The notes under the pieces are model-generated. The model did not search any database. It was not told the origin of the DNA and saw only the letters and a program-made list of their open reading frames with translations. A stretch of DNA of 64,000 nucleotides, from assembly GCA_037893225.1 (NCBI GenBank), contig JAZGUH010000564.1, positions 930,001-994,000 on the forward strand, given 5' to 3'. Shown here piece after piece: positions 9,006 through 23,316 of this stretch; positions within the stretch are counted from its first letter, which is position 1; every line of letters starts with the position of its first letter. This DNA comes from Hippasteria phrygiana (taxonomy: Eukaryota > Echinodermata > Asteroidea > Valvatida > Goniasteridae). The position numbers were made by a program, and so were the translations under genes.

Positions 9006-9569
9006 CCCAGCTAACACATTGATGTTTTTATAACGTGGTATAAATGTTATGTGTAATGTTTTGATGATATTACGAAATAATGTTATGGCGACATGGTCTT
9101 ACAAACGTTTTTGTGATACCGACATGACATTCATGAAAAAGCGTTGGTGCGATGTTTTCATAACGTTACATTGACCTGATGCTGAAACATCAAAATAACA
9201 TCTTTAAGGTAATGTTGTCGTGATATTTCGCAAAAATGTTATGGCGACATGGTCTTACAAACGTTTTTGTGATACCGACATGACATTCATGAAAAAACGT
9301 TGGTGCGATGTTTACATAACGTTTCAAAATGTTTACAAACATTGCCCATGAAATATTAATTTGACATCGTAAAAATATTTCATGGGCAATGTTTTGTGAA
9401 CATTTTGAAACGTTATGAAAACATCGCACCAACATTTTTTCATTAATGTCATGTCAGTATCACTAAAACTTTGTAAGACCATGTCGCCTTAACATTATTT
9501 CGTAATATCATCACAACATTGCACATAACATTTATACCACGTTATCAAAACATCAATGTGTTAGCTGGG
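9006..9569. repeat. Long palindrome (foldback-type left end)
   Basis: The segment starts CCCAGCTAACACATTGATGT and ends with its complement ACATCAATGTGTTAGCTGGG. The arms pair over most of their length and meet near 9,365 (TTTCATGGGCAATGTTT paired with its complement). The left arm has an extra direct duplication of about 170 bp (the GTTATGGCGACATGGTCTTA block occurs at about 9,081 and 9,238). The ends equal those of the 14.3-kb element, so this could be a complete foldback element on its own, but TT rather than TA follows the right end. Confidence 0.85.
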
Positions 9570-10189
9570 TTGCTGCACCCAAATGTTACTAAAATGTTAT
9601 AAAATAAATGTTATTTTTACGTAAAAATAAATCATATTATAATTTGTATTAATTAACGTTTGAACTACGTGTTGGAGCAGTAATTTGCAAGCTCTATGGA
9701 TCTGTATGCACTTTATGCCATTCCCACACTTAATCGTTCCTGCAATTAATGAAACGGTTTATGTTATCAAGATTCGGCAACTCTGCTCCTGAAAATCAAT
9801 GATTTTATATCGATTAATACTTAATTAATATTGGTTAACATACTATACAATATATTAATACTATGTATACATACTATACATAATTAAATATCTGAGGAAG
9901 CCTCTCCTCCACTTTAAGTACGTCCCTAAATGGTATATATATGCCCAATATCACCGTCGTCTTTAGTCACAGTTTGCAAGTCAAAATTCTTCTATTTGTT
10001 TTGTTTTGCTTTTTTGGCAAATTTGTTTCTTTGAGACTTTGAATAGTTAAATATTCCACAATTATCTCTATGAAAACACCCTAAAACATATCGCTGTTAC
10101 GCAAAACATAACGTTCATGTTGAAAGAAAGTGACAAAATTGTTTCACCAAGGTTTACCACGCCCACTTGGGGTCAACATGCAAATTGAG
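9570..10189. other. Spacer between palindrome and satellite array
   Basis: AT-rich sequence without recognisable genes or tandem structure. Confidence 0.4.
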
Positions 10190-13100
10190 GTCACTATAAC
10201 GTTGTCACAACATCATCACAAATGTTCAGATGGTAACATTATCACGACGTCGTTATGATATCAAATGCCCCAAGATATATGTATTTTCTAAGACAAGTTT
10301 TAAACACCAGGAAGAAATGTTTTTACAACATTATTAAAACGTTTATAGTATAGTTCTGTGGACTCGAACATTTAGAACATGTTTTAAGAATGTTGTCAAG
10401 AATTTGGCATAACATTTTAGGGATATCTGTAAAACATGGTTTCATTTTTTTCAAAGATGTTTTCAGAACATCATAAAATCATAAATATGTTCAGATTGTA
10501 ACATTATCACGACGTCGTTATGATACATGTATTAAATGCCCCGAGAAATATTTATTATCTAAGACAAGTTTTAAACACCAGGCAGAAATGTTTTTACAAC
10601 ATTATTATAACGTGTATAGTATAGTTCTATGGACTCGAACATTTAGAACATGTTTTAAGAATGTTGTCAACTCTTGTTGTCATAACATTTTATAGATATC
10701 TGTAAAACATGGTTCATATTTTTCAAAAATGTTTTCAAAACATCATAAAAACATAAAAATGTTCAGATGGTAACATTATCAAGACGTCGTTATGATATCA
10801 AATGCCCCAAGATATATGTATTTTCTAAGACAAGTTTTAAACACCAGGAAGAAATGTTTTTACAATATTATTAAAACGTTTATAGTATAGTTCTATGGAC
10901 TCGAACATTTAGAACATGTTTTAAGAATGTTGTCAAGAATTTGGCATAACATTTTAGGGATATCTGTAAAACATGGTTTCATATTTTTCAAAGATGTTTT
11001 CAGAACATCATAAAATCATAAATATGTTCAGATTGTAACATTATCACGACGTCGTTATGATATTAAATGCCCCGAGAAATATTTATTATCTAAGACAAGT
11101 TTTAAACACCAGGCAGAAATGTTTTTACAACATTATTATAACGTGTATAGTATAGTTCTATGGACTTGAACATTTAGAACATGTTTTAAGAATGTTGTCA
11201 ACTCTTGTTGTCATAACATTTTAGGGATATCTGTAAAACATGGTTCATATTTTTCAAAAATGTTTTCAAAACATCATAAAAACATAAAAATGTTCAGATG
11301 GTAACATTATCACGACGTCGTTATGATATCAAATGCCCCAAGATATATTTATTTTCTAAGACAAGTTTTAAACACCAGGAAGAAATGTTTTTACAATATT
11401 ATTAAAACGTTTATAGTATAGTTCTGTGGACTCGAACATTTAGAACATGTTTTAAGAATGTTGTCAAAAATTTGGCATAACATTTTAGGGATATCTGTAA
11501 AACATGGTTTCATATTTTTCAAAGATGTTTTCAGAACATCATAAAATCATAAATATGTTCAGATTGTAACATTATCACGACGTCGTTATGATATTAAATG
11601 CCCCGAGAAATATTTATTATCTAAGACAAGTTTTAAACACCAGGCAGAAATGTTTTTACAACATTATTATAACGTGTATAGTATAGTTCTATGGACTTGA
11701 ACATTTAGAACATGTTTTAAGAATGTTGTCAACTCTTGTTGTCATAACATGTTATAGATATCTGTAAAACATGGTTCATATTTTTCAAAAATGTTTTCAA
11801 AACATCATAAAAACATAAAAATGTTCAGATGGTAACATTATCAAGACGTCGTTATGATATCAAATGCCCCAAGATATATGTATTTTCTAAGACAAGTTTT
11901 AAACACCAGGAAGAAATGTTTTTACAATATTATTAAAACGTTTATAGTATAGTTCTGTGGACTCGAACATTTAGAACATGTTTTAAGAATGTTGTCAAGA
12001 ATTTGGCATAACATTTTAGGGATATCTGTAAAACATGGTTTCATATTTTTCAAAGATGTTTTCAGAACATCATAAAATCATAAATATGTTCAGATTGTAA
12101 CATTATCACGACGTCGTTATGATATCAAATGCCCCGAGAAATATTTATTATCTAAGACAAGTTTTAAACACCAGGCAGAAATGTTTTTACAACATTATTA
12201 TAACGTGTATAGTATAGTTCTATGGACTCGAACATTTAGAACATGTTTTAAGAATGTTGTCAACTCTTGTTGTCATAACATTTTATAGATATCTGTAAAA
12301 CATGGTTCATATTTTTCAAAAATGTTTTCAAAACATCATAAAAACATAAATATGTTCAGATGGTAACATTATCAAGACGTCGTTATGATATCAAATGCCC
12401 CAAGATATATTTATTTTCTAAGACAAGTTTTAAACACCAGGAAGAAATGTTTTTACAATATTATTAAAACGTTTATAGTATAGTTCTGTGGACTCGAACA
12501 TTTAGAACATGTTTTAAGAATGTTGTCAAAAATTTGGCATAACATTTTAGGGATATCTGTAAAACATAGTTTCATATTTTTCAAAGATGCTTTCAGAACA
12601 TCATAAAATCATAAACATTTTCAGAGGGTAATATTATCACGACGTCGTTATGATATCAAATGCCCCGAGATATATTTATTATCTAAGACAAGTTTTAAAC
12701 ACCAGGCAGAAATGTTTTTAAAACATTATTGTAACGTTTATAGTATAGTTCTATGGACTCGAACATTTAGAACATGTTTTAAGAATGTTGTCAAGAATTT
12801 GGCATAACATTTTAGGGATATCTGTAAAACATGGTTTCATATTTTTCAAAGATGTTTTCAGAACATCATAAAATCATAAATATGTTCAGATTGTAACATT
12901 ATCACGACGTCGTTATGATATTAAATGCCCCGAGAAATATTTATTATCTAAGACAAGTTTTAAACACCAGGCAGAAATGTTTTTACAACATTATTATAAC
13001 GTGTATAGTATAGTTCTATGGACTTGAACATTTAGAACATGTTTTAAGAATGTTGTCAACTCTTGTTGTCATAACATTTTAGGGATATCTGTAAAACATG

Positions 13101-16100
13101 GTTCATATTTTTCAAAAATGTTTTCAAAACATCATAAAAACATAAAAATGTTCAGATGGTAACATTATCACGACGTCGTTATGATATCAAATGCCCCAAG
13201 ATATATGTATTTTCTAAGACAAGTTTTAAACACCAGGAAGAAATGTTTTTACAATATTATTAAAACGTTTATAGTATAGTTCTGTGGACTCGAACATTTA
13301 GAACATGTTTTAAGAATGTTGTCAAGAATTTGGCATAACATTTTAGGGATATCTGTAAAACATGGTTTCATATTTTTCAAAGATGTTTTCAGAACATCAT
13401 AAAATCATAAATATGTTCAGATTGTAACATTATCACGACGTCGTTATGATATCAAATGCCCCGAGAAATATTTATTATCTAAGACAAGTTTTAAACACCA
13501 GGCAGAAATGTTTTTACAACATTATTATAACGTGTATAGTATAGTTCTATGGACTCGAACATTTAGAACATGTTTTAAGAATGTTGTCAACTCTTGTTGT
13601 CATAACATTTTATAGATATCTGTAAAACATGGTTCATATTTTTCAAAAATGTTTTCAAAACATCATAAAAACATAAATATGTTCAGATGGTAACATTATC
13701 AAGACGTCGTTATGATATCAAATGCCCCAAGATATATTTATTTTCTAAGACAAGTTTTAAACACCAGGAAGAAATGTTTTTACAATATTATTAAAACGTT
13801 TATAGTATAGTTCTGTGGACTCGAACATTTAGAACATGTTTTAAGAATGTTGTCAAAAATTTGGCATAACATTTTAGGGATATCTGTAAAACATAGTTTC
13901 ATATTTTTCAAAGATGCTTTCAGAACATCATAAAATCATAAACATTTTCAGAGGGTAATATTATCACGACGTCGTTATGATATCAAATGCCCCGAGATAT
14001 ATTTATTATCTAAGACAAGTTTTAAACACCAGGCAGAAATGTTTTTAAAACATTATTGTAACGTTTATAGTATAGTTCTATGGACTCGAACATTTAGAAC
14101 ATGTTTTAAGAATGTTGTCAAGAATTTGGCATAACATTTTAGGGATATCTGTAAAACATGGTTTCATATTTTTCAAAGATGTTTTCAGAACATCATAAAA
14201 TCATAAATATGTTCAGATTGTAACATTATCACGACGTCGTTATGATATTAAATGCCCCGAGAAATATTTATTATCTAAGACAAGTTTTAAACACCAGGCA
14301 GAAATGTTTTTACAACATTATTATAACGTGTATAGTATAGTTCTGTGGACTTGAACATTTAGAACATGTTTTAAGAATGTTGTCAACTCTTGTTGTCATA
14401 ACATTTTAGGGATATCTGTAAAACATGGTTCATATTTTTCAAAAATGTTTTCAAAACATCATAAAAACATAAAAATGTTCAGATGGTAACATTATCACGA
14501 CGTCGTTATGATATCAAATGCCCCAAGATATATTTATTTTCTAAGACAAGTTTTAAACACCAGGAAGAAATGTTTTTACAATATTATTAAAACGTTTATA
14601 GTATAGTTCTGTGGACTCGAACATTTAGAACATGTTTTAAGAATGTTGTCAAAAATTTGGCATAACATTTTAGGGATATCTGTAAAACATGGTTTCATAT
14701 TTTTCAAAGATGTTTTCAGAACATCATAAAATCATAAATATGTTCAGATTGTAACATTATCACGACGTCGTTATGATATTAAATGCCCCGAGAAATATTT
14801 ATTATCTAAGACAAGTTTTAAACACCAGGCAGAAATGTTTTTACAACATTATTATAACGTGTATAGTATAGTTCTATGGACTTGAACATTTAGAACATGT
14901 TTTAAGAATGTTGTCAACTCTTGTTGTCATAACATGTTATAGATATCTGTAAAACATGGTTCATATTTTTCAAAAATGTTTTCAAAACATCATAAAAACA
15001 TAAAAATGTTCAGATGGTAACATTATCAAGACGTCGTTATGATATCAAATGCCCCAAGATATATGTATTTTCTAAGACAAGTTTTAAACACCAGGAAGAA
15101 ATGTTTTTACAATATTATTAAAACGTTTATAGTATAGTTCTGTGGACTCGAACATTTAGAACATGTTTTAAGAATGTTGTCAAGAATTTGGCATAACATT
15201 TTAGGGATATCTGTAAAACATGGTTTCATATTTTTCAAAGATGTTTTCAGAACATCATAAAATCATAAATATGTTCAGATTGTAACATTATCACGACGTC
15301 GTTATGATATCAAATGCCCCGAGAAATATTTATTATCTAAGACAAGTTTTAAACACCAGGCAGAAATGTTTTTACAACATTATTATAACGTGTATAGTAT
15401 AGTTCTATGGACTCGAACATTTAGAACATGTTTTAAGAATGTTGTCAACTCTTGTTGTCATAACATTTTATAGATATCTGTAAAACATGGTTCATATTTT
15501 TCAAAAATGTTTTCAAAACATCATAAAAACATAAATATGTTCAGATGGTAACATTATCAAGACGTCGTTATGATATCAAATGCCCCAAGATATATTTATT
15601 TTCTAAGACAAGTTTTAAACACCAGGAAGAAATGTTTTTACAATATTATTAAAACGTTTATAGTATAGTTCTGTGGACTCGAACATTTAGAACATGTTTT
15701 AAGAATGTTGTCAAAAATTTGGCATAACATTTTAGGGATATCTGTAAAACATAGTTTCATATTTTTCAAAGATGCTTTCAGAACATCATAAAATCATAAA
15801 CATTTTCAGAGGGTAATATTATCACGACGTCGTTATGATATCAAATGCCCCGAGATATATTTATTATCTAAGACAAGTTTTAAACACCAGGCAGAAATGT
15901 TTTTAAAACATTATTGTAACGTTTATAGTATAGTTCTATGGACTCGAACATTTAGAACATGTTTTAAGAATGTTGTCAAGAATTTGGCATAACATTTTAG
16001 GGATATCTGTAAAACATGGTTTCATATTTTTCAAAGATGTTTTCAGAACATCATAAAATCATAAATATGTTCAGATTGTAACATTATCACGACGTCGTTA

Positions 16101-19100
16101 TGATATTAAATGCCCCGAGAAATATTTATTATCTAAGACAAGTTTTAAACACCAGGCAGAAATGTTTTTACAACATTATTATAACGTGTATAGTATAGTT
16201 CTATGGACTTGAACATTTAGAACATGTTTTAAGAATGTTGTCAACTCTTGTTGTCATAACATTTTAGGGATATCTGTAAAACATGGTTCATATTTTTCAA
16301 AAATGTTTTCAAAACATCATAAAAACATAAAAATGTTCAGATGGTAACATTATCACGACGTCGTTATGATATCAAATGCCCCAAGATATATGTATTTTCT
16401 AAGACAAGTTTTAAACACCAGGAAGAAATGTTTTTACAATATTATTAAAACGTTTATAGTATAGTTCTGTGGACTCGAACATTTAGAACATGTTTTAAGA
16501 ATGTTGTCAAGAATTTGGCATAACATTTTAGGGATATCTGTAAAACATGGTTTCATATTTTTCAAAGATGTTTTCAGAACATCATAAAATCATAAATATG
16601 TTCAGATTGTAACATTATCACGACGTCGTTATGATATCAAATGCCCCGAGAAATATTTATTATCTAAGACAAGTTTTAAACACCAGGCAGAAATGTTTTT
16701 ACAACATTATTATAACGTGTATAGTATAGTTCTATGGACTCGAACATTTAGAACATGTTTTAAGAATGTTGTCAACTCTTGTTGTCATAACATTTTATAG
16801 ATATCTGTAAAACATGGTTCATATTTTTCAAAAATGTTTTCAAAACATCATAAAAACATAAATATGTTCAGATGGTAACATTATCAAGACGTCGTTATGA
16901 TATCAAATGCCCCAAGATATATTTATTTTCTAAGACAAGTTTTAAACACCAGGAAGAAATGTTTTTACAATATTATTAAAACGTTTATAGTATAGTTCTG
17001 TGGACTCGAACATTTAGAACATGTTTTAAGAATGTTGTCAAAAATTTGGCATAACATTTTAGGGATATCTGTAAAACATAGTTTCATATTTTTCAAAGAT
17101 GCTTTCAGAACATCATAAAATCATAAACATTTTCAGAGGGTAATATTATCACGACGTCGTTATGATATCAAATGCCCCGAGATATATTTATTATCTAAGA
17201 CAAGTTTTAAACACCAGGCAGAAATGTTTTTAAAACATTATTGTAACGTTTATAGTATAGTTCTATGGACTCGAACATTTAGAACATGTTTTAAGAATGT
17301 TGTCAAGAATTTGGCATAACATTTTAGGGATATCTGTAAAACATGGTTTCATATTTTTCAAAGATGTTTTCAGAACATCATAAAATCATAAATATGTTCA
17401 GATTGTAACATTATCACGACGTCGTTATGATATTAAATGCCCCGAGAAATATTTATTATCTAAGACAAGTTTTAAACACCAGGCAGAAATGTTTTTACAA
17501 CATTATTATAACGTGTATAGTATAGTTCTATGGACTTGAACATTTAGAACATGTTTTAAGAATGTTGTCAACTCTTGTTGTCATAACATTTTAGGGATAT
17601 CTGTAAAACATGGTTCATATTTTTCAAAAATGTTTTCAAAACATCATAAAAACATAAAAATGTTCAGATGGTAACATTATCACGACGTCGTTATGATATC
17701 AAATGCCCCAAGATATATTTATTTTCTAAGACAAGTTTTAAACACCAGGAAGAAATGTTTTTACAATATTATTAAAACGTTTATAGTATAGTTCTGTGGA
17801 CTCGAACATTTAGAACATGTTTTAAGAATGTTGTCAAAAATTTGGCATAACATTTTAGGGATATCTGTAAAACATGGTTTCATATTTTTCAAAGATGTTT
17901 TCAGAACATCATAAAATCATAAATATGTTCAGATTGTAACATTATCACGACGTCGTTATGATATTAAATGCCCCGAGAAATATTTATTATCTAAGACAAG
18001 TTTTAAACACCAGGCAGAAATGTTTTTACAACATTATTATAACGTGTATAGTATAGTTCTATGGACTTGAACATTTAGAACATGTTTTAAGAATGTTGTC
18101 AACTCTTGTTGTCATAACATGTTATAGATATCTGTAAAACATGGTTCATATTTTTCAAAAATGTTTTCAAAACATCATAAAAACATAAAAATGTTCAGAT
18201 GGTAACATTATCACGACGTCGTTATGATATCAAATGCCCCAAGATATATTTATTTTCTAAGACAAGTTTTAAACACCAGGAAGAAATGTTTTTACAATAT
18301 TATTAAAACGTTTATAGTATAGTTCTGTGGACTCGAACATTTAGAACATGTTTTAAGAATGTTGTCAAAAATTTGGCATAACATTTTAGGGATATCTGTA
18401 AAACATAGTTTCATATTTTTCAAAGATGCTTTCAGAACATCATAAAATCATAAACATTTTCAGAGGGTAATATTATCACGACGTCGTTATGATATCAAAT
18501 GCCCCGAGATATATTTATTATCTAAGACAAGTTTTAAACACCAGGCAGAAATGTTTTTAAAACATTATTGTAACGTTTATAGTATAGTTCTATGGACTCG
18601 AACATTTAGAACATGTTTTAAGAATGTTGTCAAGAATTTGGCATAACATTTTAGGGATATCTGTAAAACATGGTTTCATATTTTTCAAAGATGTTTTCAG
18701 AACATCATAAAATCATAAATATGTTCAGATTGTAACATTATCACGACGTCGTTATGATATTAAATGCCCCGAGAAATATTTATTATCTAAGACAAGTTTT
18801 AAACACCAGGCAGAAATGTTTTTACAACATTATTATAACGTGTATAGTATAGTTCTATGGACTTGAACATTTAGAACATGTTTTAAGAATGTTGTCAACT
18901 CTTGTTGTCATAACATTTTAGGGATATCTGTAAAACATGGTTCATATTTTTCAAAAATGTTTTCAAAACATCATAAAAACATAAAAATGTTCAGATGGTA
19001 ACATTATCACGACGTCGTTATGATATCAAATGCCCCAAGATATATTTATTTTCTAAGACAAGTTTTAAACACCAGGAAGAAATGTTTTTACAACATTATT

Positions 19101-21640
19101 ATAACGTGTATAGTATAGTTCTATGGACTCGAACATTTAGAACATGTTTTAAGAATGTTGTCAACTCTTGTTGTCATAACATTTTATAGATATCTGTAAA
19201 ACATGGTTCATATTTTTCAAAAATGTTTTCAAAACATCATAAAAACATAAAAATGTTCAGATGGTAACATTATCAAGACGTCGTTATGATATCAAATGCC
19301 CCAAGATATATGTATTTTCTAAGACAAGTTTTAAACACCAGGAAGAAATGTTTTTACAACATTATTAAAACGTTTATAGTATAGTTCTGTGGACTCGAAC
19401 ATTTAGAACATGTTTTAAGAATGTTGTCAAGAATTTGGCATAACATTTTAGGGATATCTGTAAAACATGGTTTCATATTTTTCAAAGATGTTTTCAGAAC
19501 ATCATAAAATCATAAATATGTTCAGATTGTAACATTATCACGACGTCGTTATGATATCAAATGCCCCGAGAAATATTTATTATCTAAGACAAGTTTTAAA
19601 CACCAGGCAGAAATGTTTTTACAACATTATTATAACGTGTATAGTATAGTTCTATGGACTCGAACATTTAGAACATGTTTTAAGAATGTTGTCAACTCTT
19701 GTTGTCATAACATTTTATAGATATCTGTAAAACATGGTTCATATTTTTCAAAAATGTTTTCAAAACATCATAAAAACATAAATATGTTCAGATGGTAACA
19801 TTATCAAGACGTCGTTATGATATCAAATGCCCCAAGATATATTTATTTTCTAAGACAAGTTTTAAACACCAGGAAGAAATGTTTTTACAATATTATTAAA
19901 ACGTTTATAGTATAGTTCTGTGGACTCGAACATTTAGAACATGTTTTAAGAATGTTGTCAAAAATTTGGCATAACATTTTAGGGATATCTGTAAAACATA
20001 GTTTCATATTTTTCAAAGATGCTTTCAGAACATCATAAAATCATAAACATTTTCAGAGGGTAATATTATCACGACGTCGTTATGATATCAAATGCCCCGA
20101 GATATATTTATTATCTAAGACAAGTTTTAAACACCAGGCAGAAATGTTTTTAAAACATTATTGTAACGTTTATAGTATAGTTCTATGGACTCGAACATTT
20201 AGAACATGTTTTAAGAATGTTGTCAAGAATTTGGCATAACATTTTAGGGATATCTGTAAAACATGGTTTCATATTTTTCAAAGATGTTTTCAGAACATCA
20301 TAAAATCATAAATATGTTCAGATTGTAACATTATCACGACGTCGTTATGATATTAAATGCCCCGAGAAATATTTATTATCTAAGACAAGTTTTAAACACC
20401 AGGCAGAAATGTTTTTACAACATTATTATAACGTGTATAGTATACTATGGACTTGAACATTTAGAACATGTTTTAAGAATGTTGTCAACTCTTGTTGTCA
20501 TAACATTTTAGGGATATCTGTAAAACATGGTTCATATTTTTCAAAAATGTTTTCAAAACATCATAAAAACATAAAAATGTTCAGATGGTAACATTATCAC
20601 GACGTCGTTATGATATCAAATGCCCCAAGATATATTTATTTTCTAAGACAAGTTTTAAACACCAGGAAGAAATGTTTTTACAATATTATTAAAACGTTTA
20701 TAGTATAGTTCTGTGGACTCGAACATTTAGAACATGTTTTAAGAATGTTGTCAAAAATTTGGCATAACATTTTAGGGATATCTGTAAAACATGGTTTCAT
20801 ATTTTTCAAAGATGTTTTCAGAACATCATAAAATCATAAATATGTTCAGATTGTAACATTATCACGACGTCGTTATGATATTAAATGCCCCGAGAAATAT
20901 TTATTATCTAAGACAAGTTTTAAACACCAGGCAGAAATGTTTTTACAACATTATTATAACGTGTATAGTATAGTTCTATGGACTTGAACATTTAGAACAT
21001 GTTTTAAGAATGTTGTCAACTCTTGTTGTCATAACATGTTATAGATATCTGTAAAACATGGTTCATATTTTTCAAAAATGTTTTCAAAACATCATAAAAA
21101 CATAAAAATGTTCAGATGGTAACATTATCACGACGTCGTTATGATATCAAATGCCCCAAGATATATTTATTTTCTGAGACAAGTTTTAAACACCAGGAAG
21201 AAATGTTTTTATAACATTATTAAAACGTTTATAGTATAGTTCTGTGGACTCGAACATTTAGAACATGTTTTAAGAATGTTGTCAAAAATTTGGCATAACA
21301 TTTTAGGGATATCTGTAAAACATAGTTTCATATTTTTCAAAGATGCTTTCAGAACATCATAAAATCATAAACATTTTCAGAGGGTAATATTATCACGACG
21401 TCGTTATGATATCAAATGCCCCGAAATATATTTATTATCTAAGACAAGTTTTAAACACCAGGCAGAAATGTTTTTACAACAATAATAAAACGTTTATAGT
21501 ATATAGTTCTGTGGACTCGAACATTTATAACATGTTTTAGAAATGTTGTCAAGAATTTGGCATAACCTGTGTAAGATATTTCTGAAACATGTTTTAATGC
21601 TATACACACATGTTTTAAGAACTTCATAATAGTACACCAC
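10190..21640. repeat. 265-bp satellite array with higher-order repeats, ~43 monomers
   Basis: Each monomer carries the core GACGTCG, usually in the palindrome ACGACGTCGT. Observed core positions include 10,246, 10,511, 10,783, 11,048, 11,314, 11,579, 11,845, 12,110, 12,376, 12,641, 12,906, 13,172, 13,437, 13,703, 13,968 and 14,233, i.e. steps of 265 or 266. At least three monomer types differ at linked sites (AAGATATAT with GGAAGAAATG; GAGAAATAT with GGCAGAAATG; a third with CATTTTCAGAGGG before the core). The third type precedes the cores at 12,641, 13,968, 15,826, 17,153, 18,480, 20,073 and 21,397, so blocks of 5, 7, 5, 5, 6 and 5 monomers repeat almost without change. Short frames inside the array are not genes. 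Confidence 0.97.
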
Positions 21641-22990
21641 TATATTTAGGTGGTAACATTATAATGATGTCTTTTAAAAATCAAAAGCTCTATGATATAC
21701 TGGTATTTAACAATTCAGACAAGTACTTTTGCAGCAACATATTATTTAAACGTTTAACCGATTCTTCCATGCACTATAAACATTAATAACATGTTTTAAG
21801 AATGTTGTCAACTCTTGTCATAACATTTTTAGGGATATCTATGAAACATGGTTTTATATTTTTTAAAGATGTTTTAAACACATTTTTAAAATGCAAATGT
21901 TCAGATGGTAACATTATCATAACGTCGTTTTGATATCAAATGCCCGAGAGATATATTTATTACCTAATACATGTACATATATTTCTTAACTTGAACATTT
22001 ATAACATGTTTTAAGAATGTTATCTATAATTTGGCATAACATTTTAAAGATATTTCTGAAAAATGTTTTGTATGCTATACGCATATGTTTTAAGAACATC
22101 ATCATAATAATATACGACTATTTAGGTGGTAACACTATAATGATGTCTTTCAAATATAAAATGCTCTAAGATATATTTAACAATTTAGACGTTTAACTAA
22201 TTCTTTCATGGACTCAAACATTTACATCATGTTTTAAGAATGTTGTCAACTCTTTGTCATAATATTTTAGGGATATCTGTGAAACATGGTTTCATATTTT
22301 TAAAAGATGTTTTAAGAACATCATGAAAACATACACATGTTGAGATGGTAACATTATCATCGCGTCGTTTTGATATCAAATGCCTGAGATTTATTTTTTA
22401 CCAAAGACAAGTTTTAAACATCAGGCAGAAATGCTTTTTTGACATTATTAAAACGTTAATAATAGTTATGTGGACTCAAATATTTATAACATGTTTTAAG
22501 AATGTTATCAATAATTTGGCATAATATTTTACACATAGTTCTGCAACATGTTTTTAAGGATACAAATATATGTTTTAAGAACATTATAAAAACATACGAC
22601 TGGTAACATTATAATGATGTCTTTTAAATATAAAATGTTCTGAGATACATTTAATAACTCGGACAAGTTTTAAACATCAGTATGAAGTGTTTTTTAAACA
22701 TTTTTTTAATGTTACTGATTCTTCCATGGACTCAAACATCTATAACATGTTTTATGAATGTTGTCAACTCTGCGGTATGACATTTTAGGGATATTTGTAA
22801 AACATAGTATTTTATTTTTTAAAATATGTTTTAAGAACATTATAAAAACTTACAGATAATAAGGTGGCAACATTATAATGACGTCTTCAAAATATCACAT
22901 GCACTGACATTTATTAATTAAGTTAAACCACTTTTAAACATTAGATAGAAGTGCATTTATAACATTTTCAAACGTTTTTGATAGTACCGT
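21641..22990. repeat. Diverged right edge of the satellite array, ~6 monomers
   Basis: The periodicity continues with cores near 21,661, 21,920, 22,140, 22,355, 22,615 and 22,880, but identity falls sharply. Here two monomer kinds mostly alternate: one with a GATGTCTTT core, the other with AACGTCGTTTTGATATCAAA or a near match. This looks like the older dimeric state that the homogenised interior has lost. Confidence 0.85.
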
Positions 22991-23314
22991 GGACTCAAGC
23001 ATTCAGGAGATGTTTTAGTAACGTTTTATGATATTTATAAAACATCTGGATTATATTTTTAAAATATCACATTTATGGCAAACTTTCCCTCATGAAAACT
23101 AAATTAAAACATTTGGTTATAACATTTGGATGACATCACTTTAACATACTCGATAAAACGTCAAATTTGAGACATTTAAATTATGTTATTAAAATGTTGT
23201 TCTGTTTATCATAACATTTCTATAAGGTTTTTAAAATGTTATTTTAAAATGTTTTAAATATAACATCCGTAAGACCTTTTCATAATGTTATAAAAGCATA
23301 ATGTGTTAGCTGGG
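22991..23314. repeat. Right arm of the satellite-bearing element
   Basis: The sequence is rich in AACATTT, ATAACATT and AACGT strings like the left palindrome, and ends in the terminal repeat AATGTGTTAGCTGGG. No monomer periodicity is visible. Confidence 0.55.
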
Positions 23315-23316
23315 TA

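Larger units (their letters stand above)
9006..23314. mobile_element. Nested 14.3-kb TA-flanked element carrying a satellite array
   Basis: The left end CCCAGCTAACACATT (9,006) is matched by AATGTGTTAGCTGGG at 23,300-23,314, each flanked by TA (9,004-9,005 and 23,315-23,316). The flanking repeat of the outer element is continuous if this segment is removed, which supports a single insertion. Contents in order: a 564-bp palindrome, about 620 bp of spacer, about 49 satellite monomers and a degenerate right arm. There is no coding capacity. It may be a foldback or MITE-type element whose internal repeats were later amplified. Confidence 0.8.

Noticed and set aside
18995..19189. A 64-codon open frame inside the satellite
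   Set aside because: It exists in one of about 49 near-identical monomers because of one altered junction; it is satellite sequence, not a gene.
10190..22990. CRISPR-like regular spacing in the satellite array
   Set aside because: Whole 265-bp monomers are repeated with no unique spacers, and the surroundings are clearly animal DNA.
10190..22990. Centromere
   Set aside because: Higher-order repeats alone do not show centromere function, and the array is short and bounded by transposon ends.
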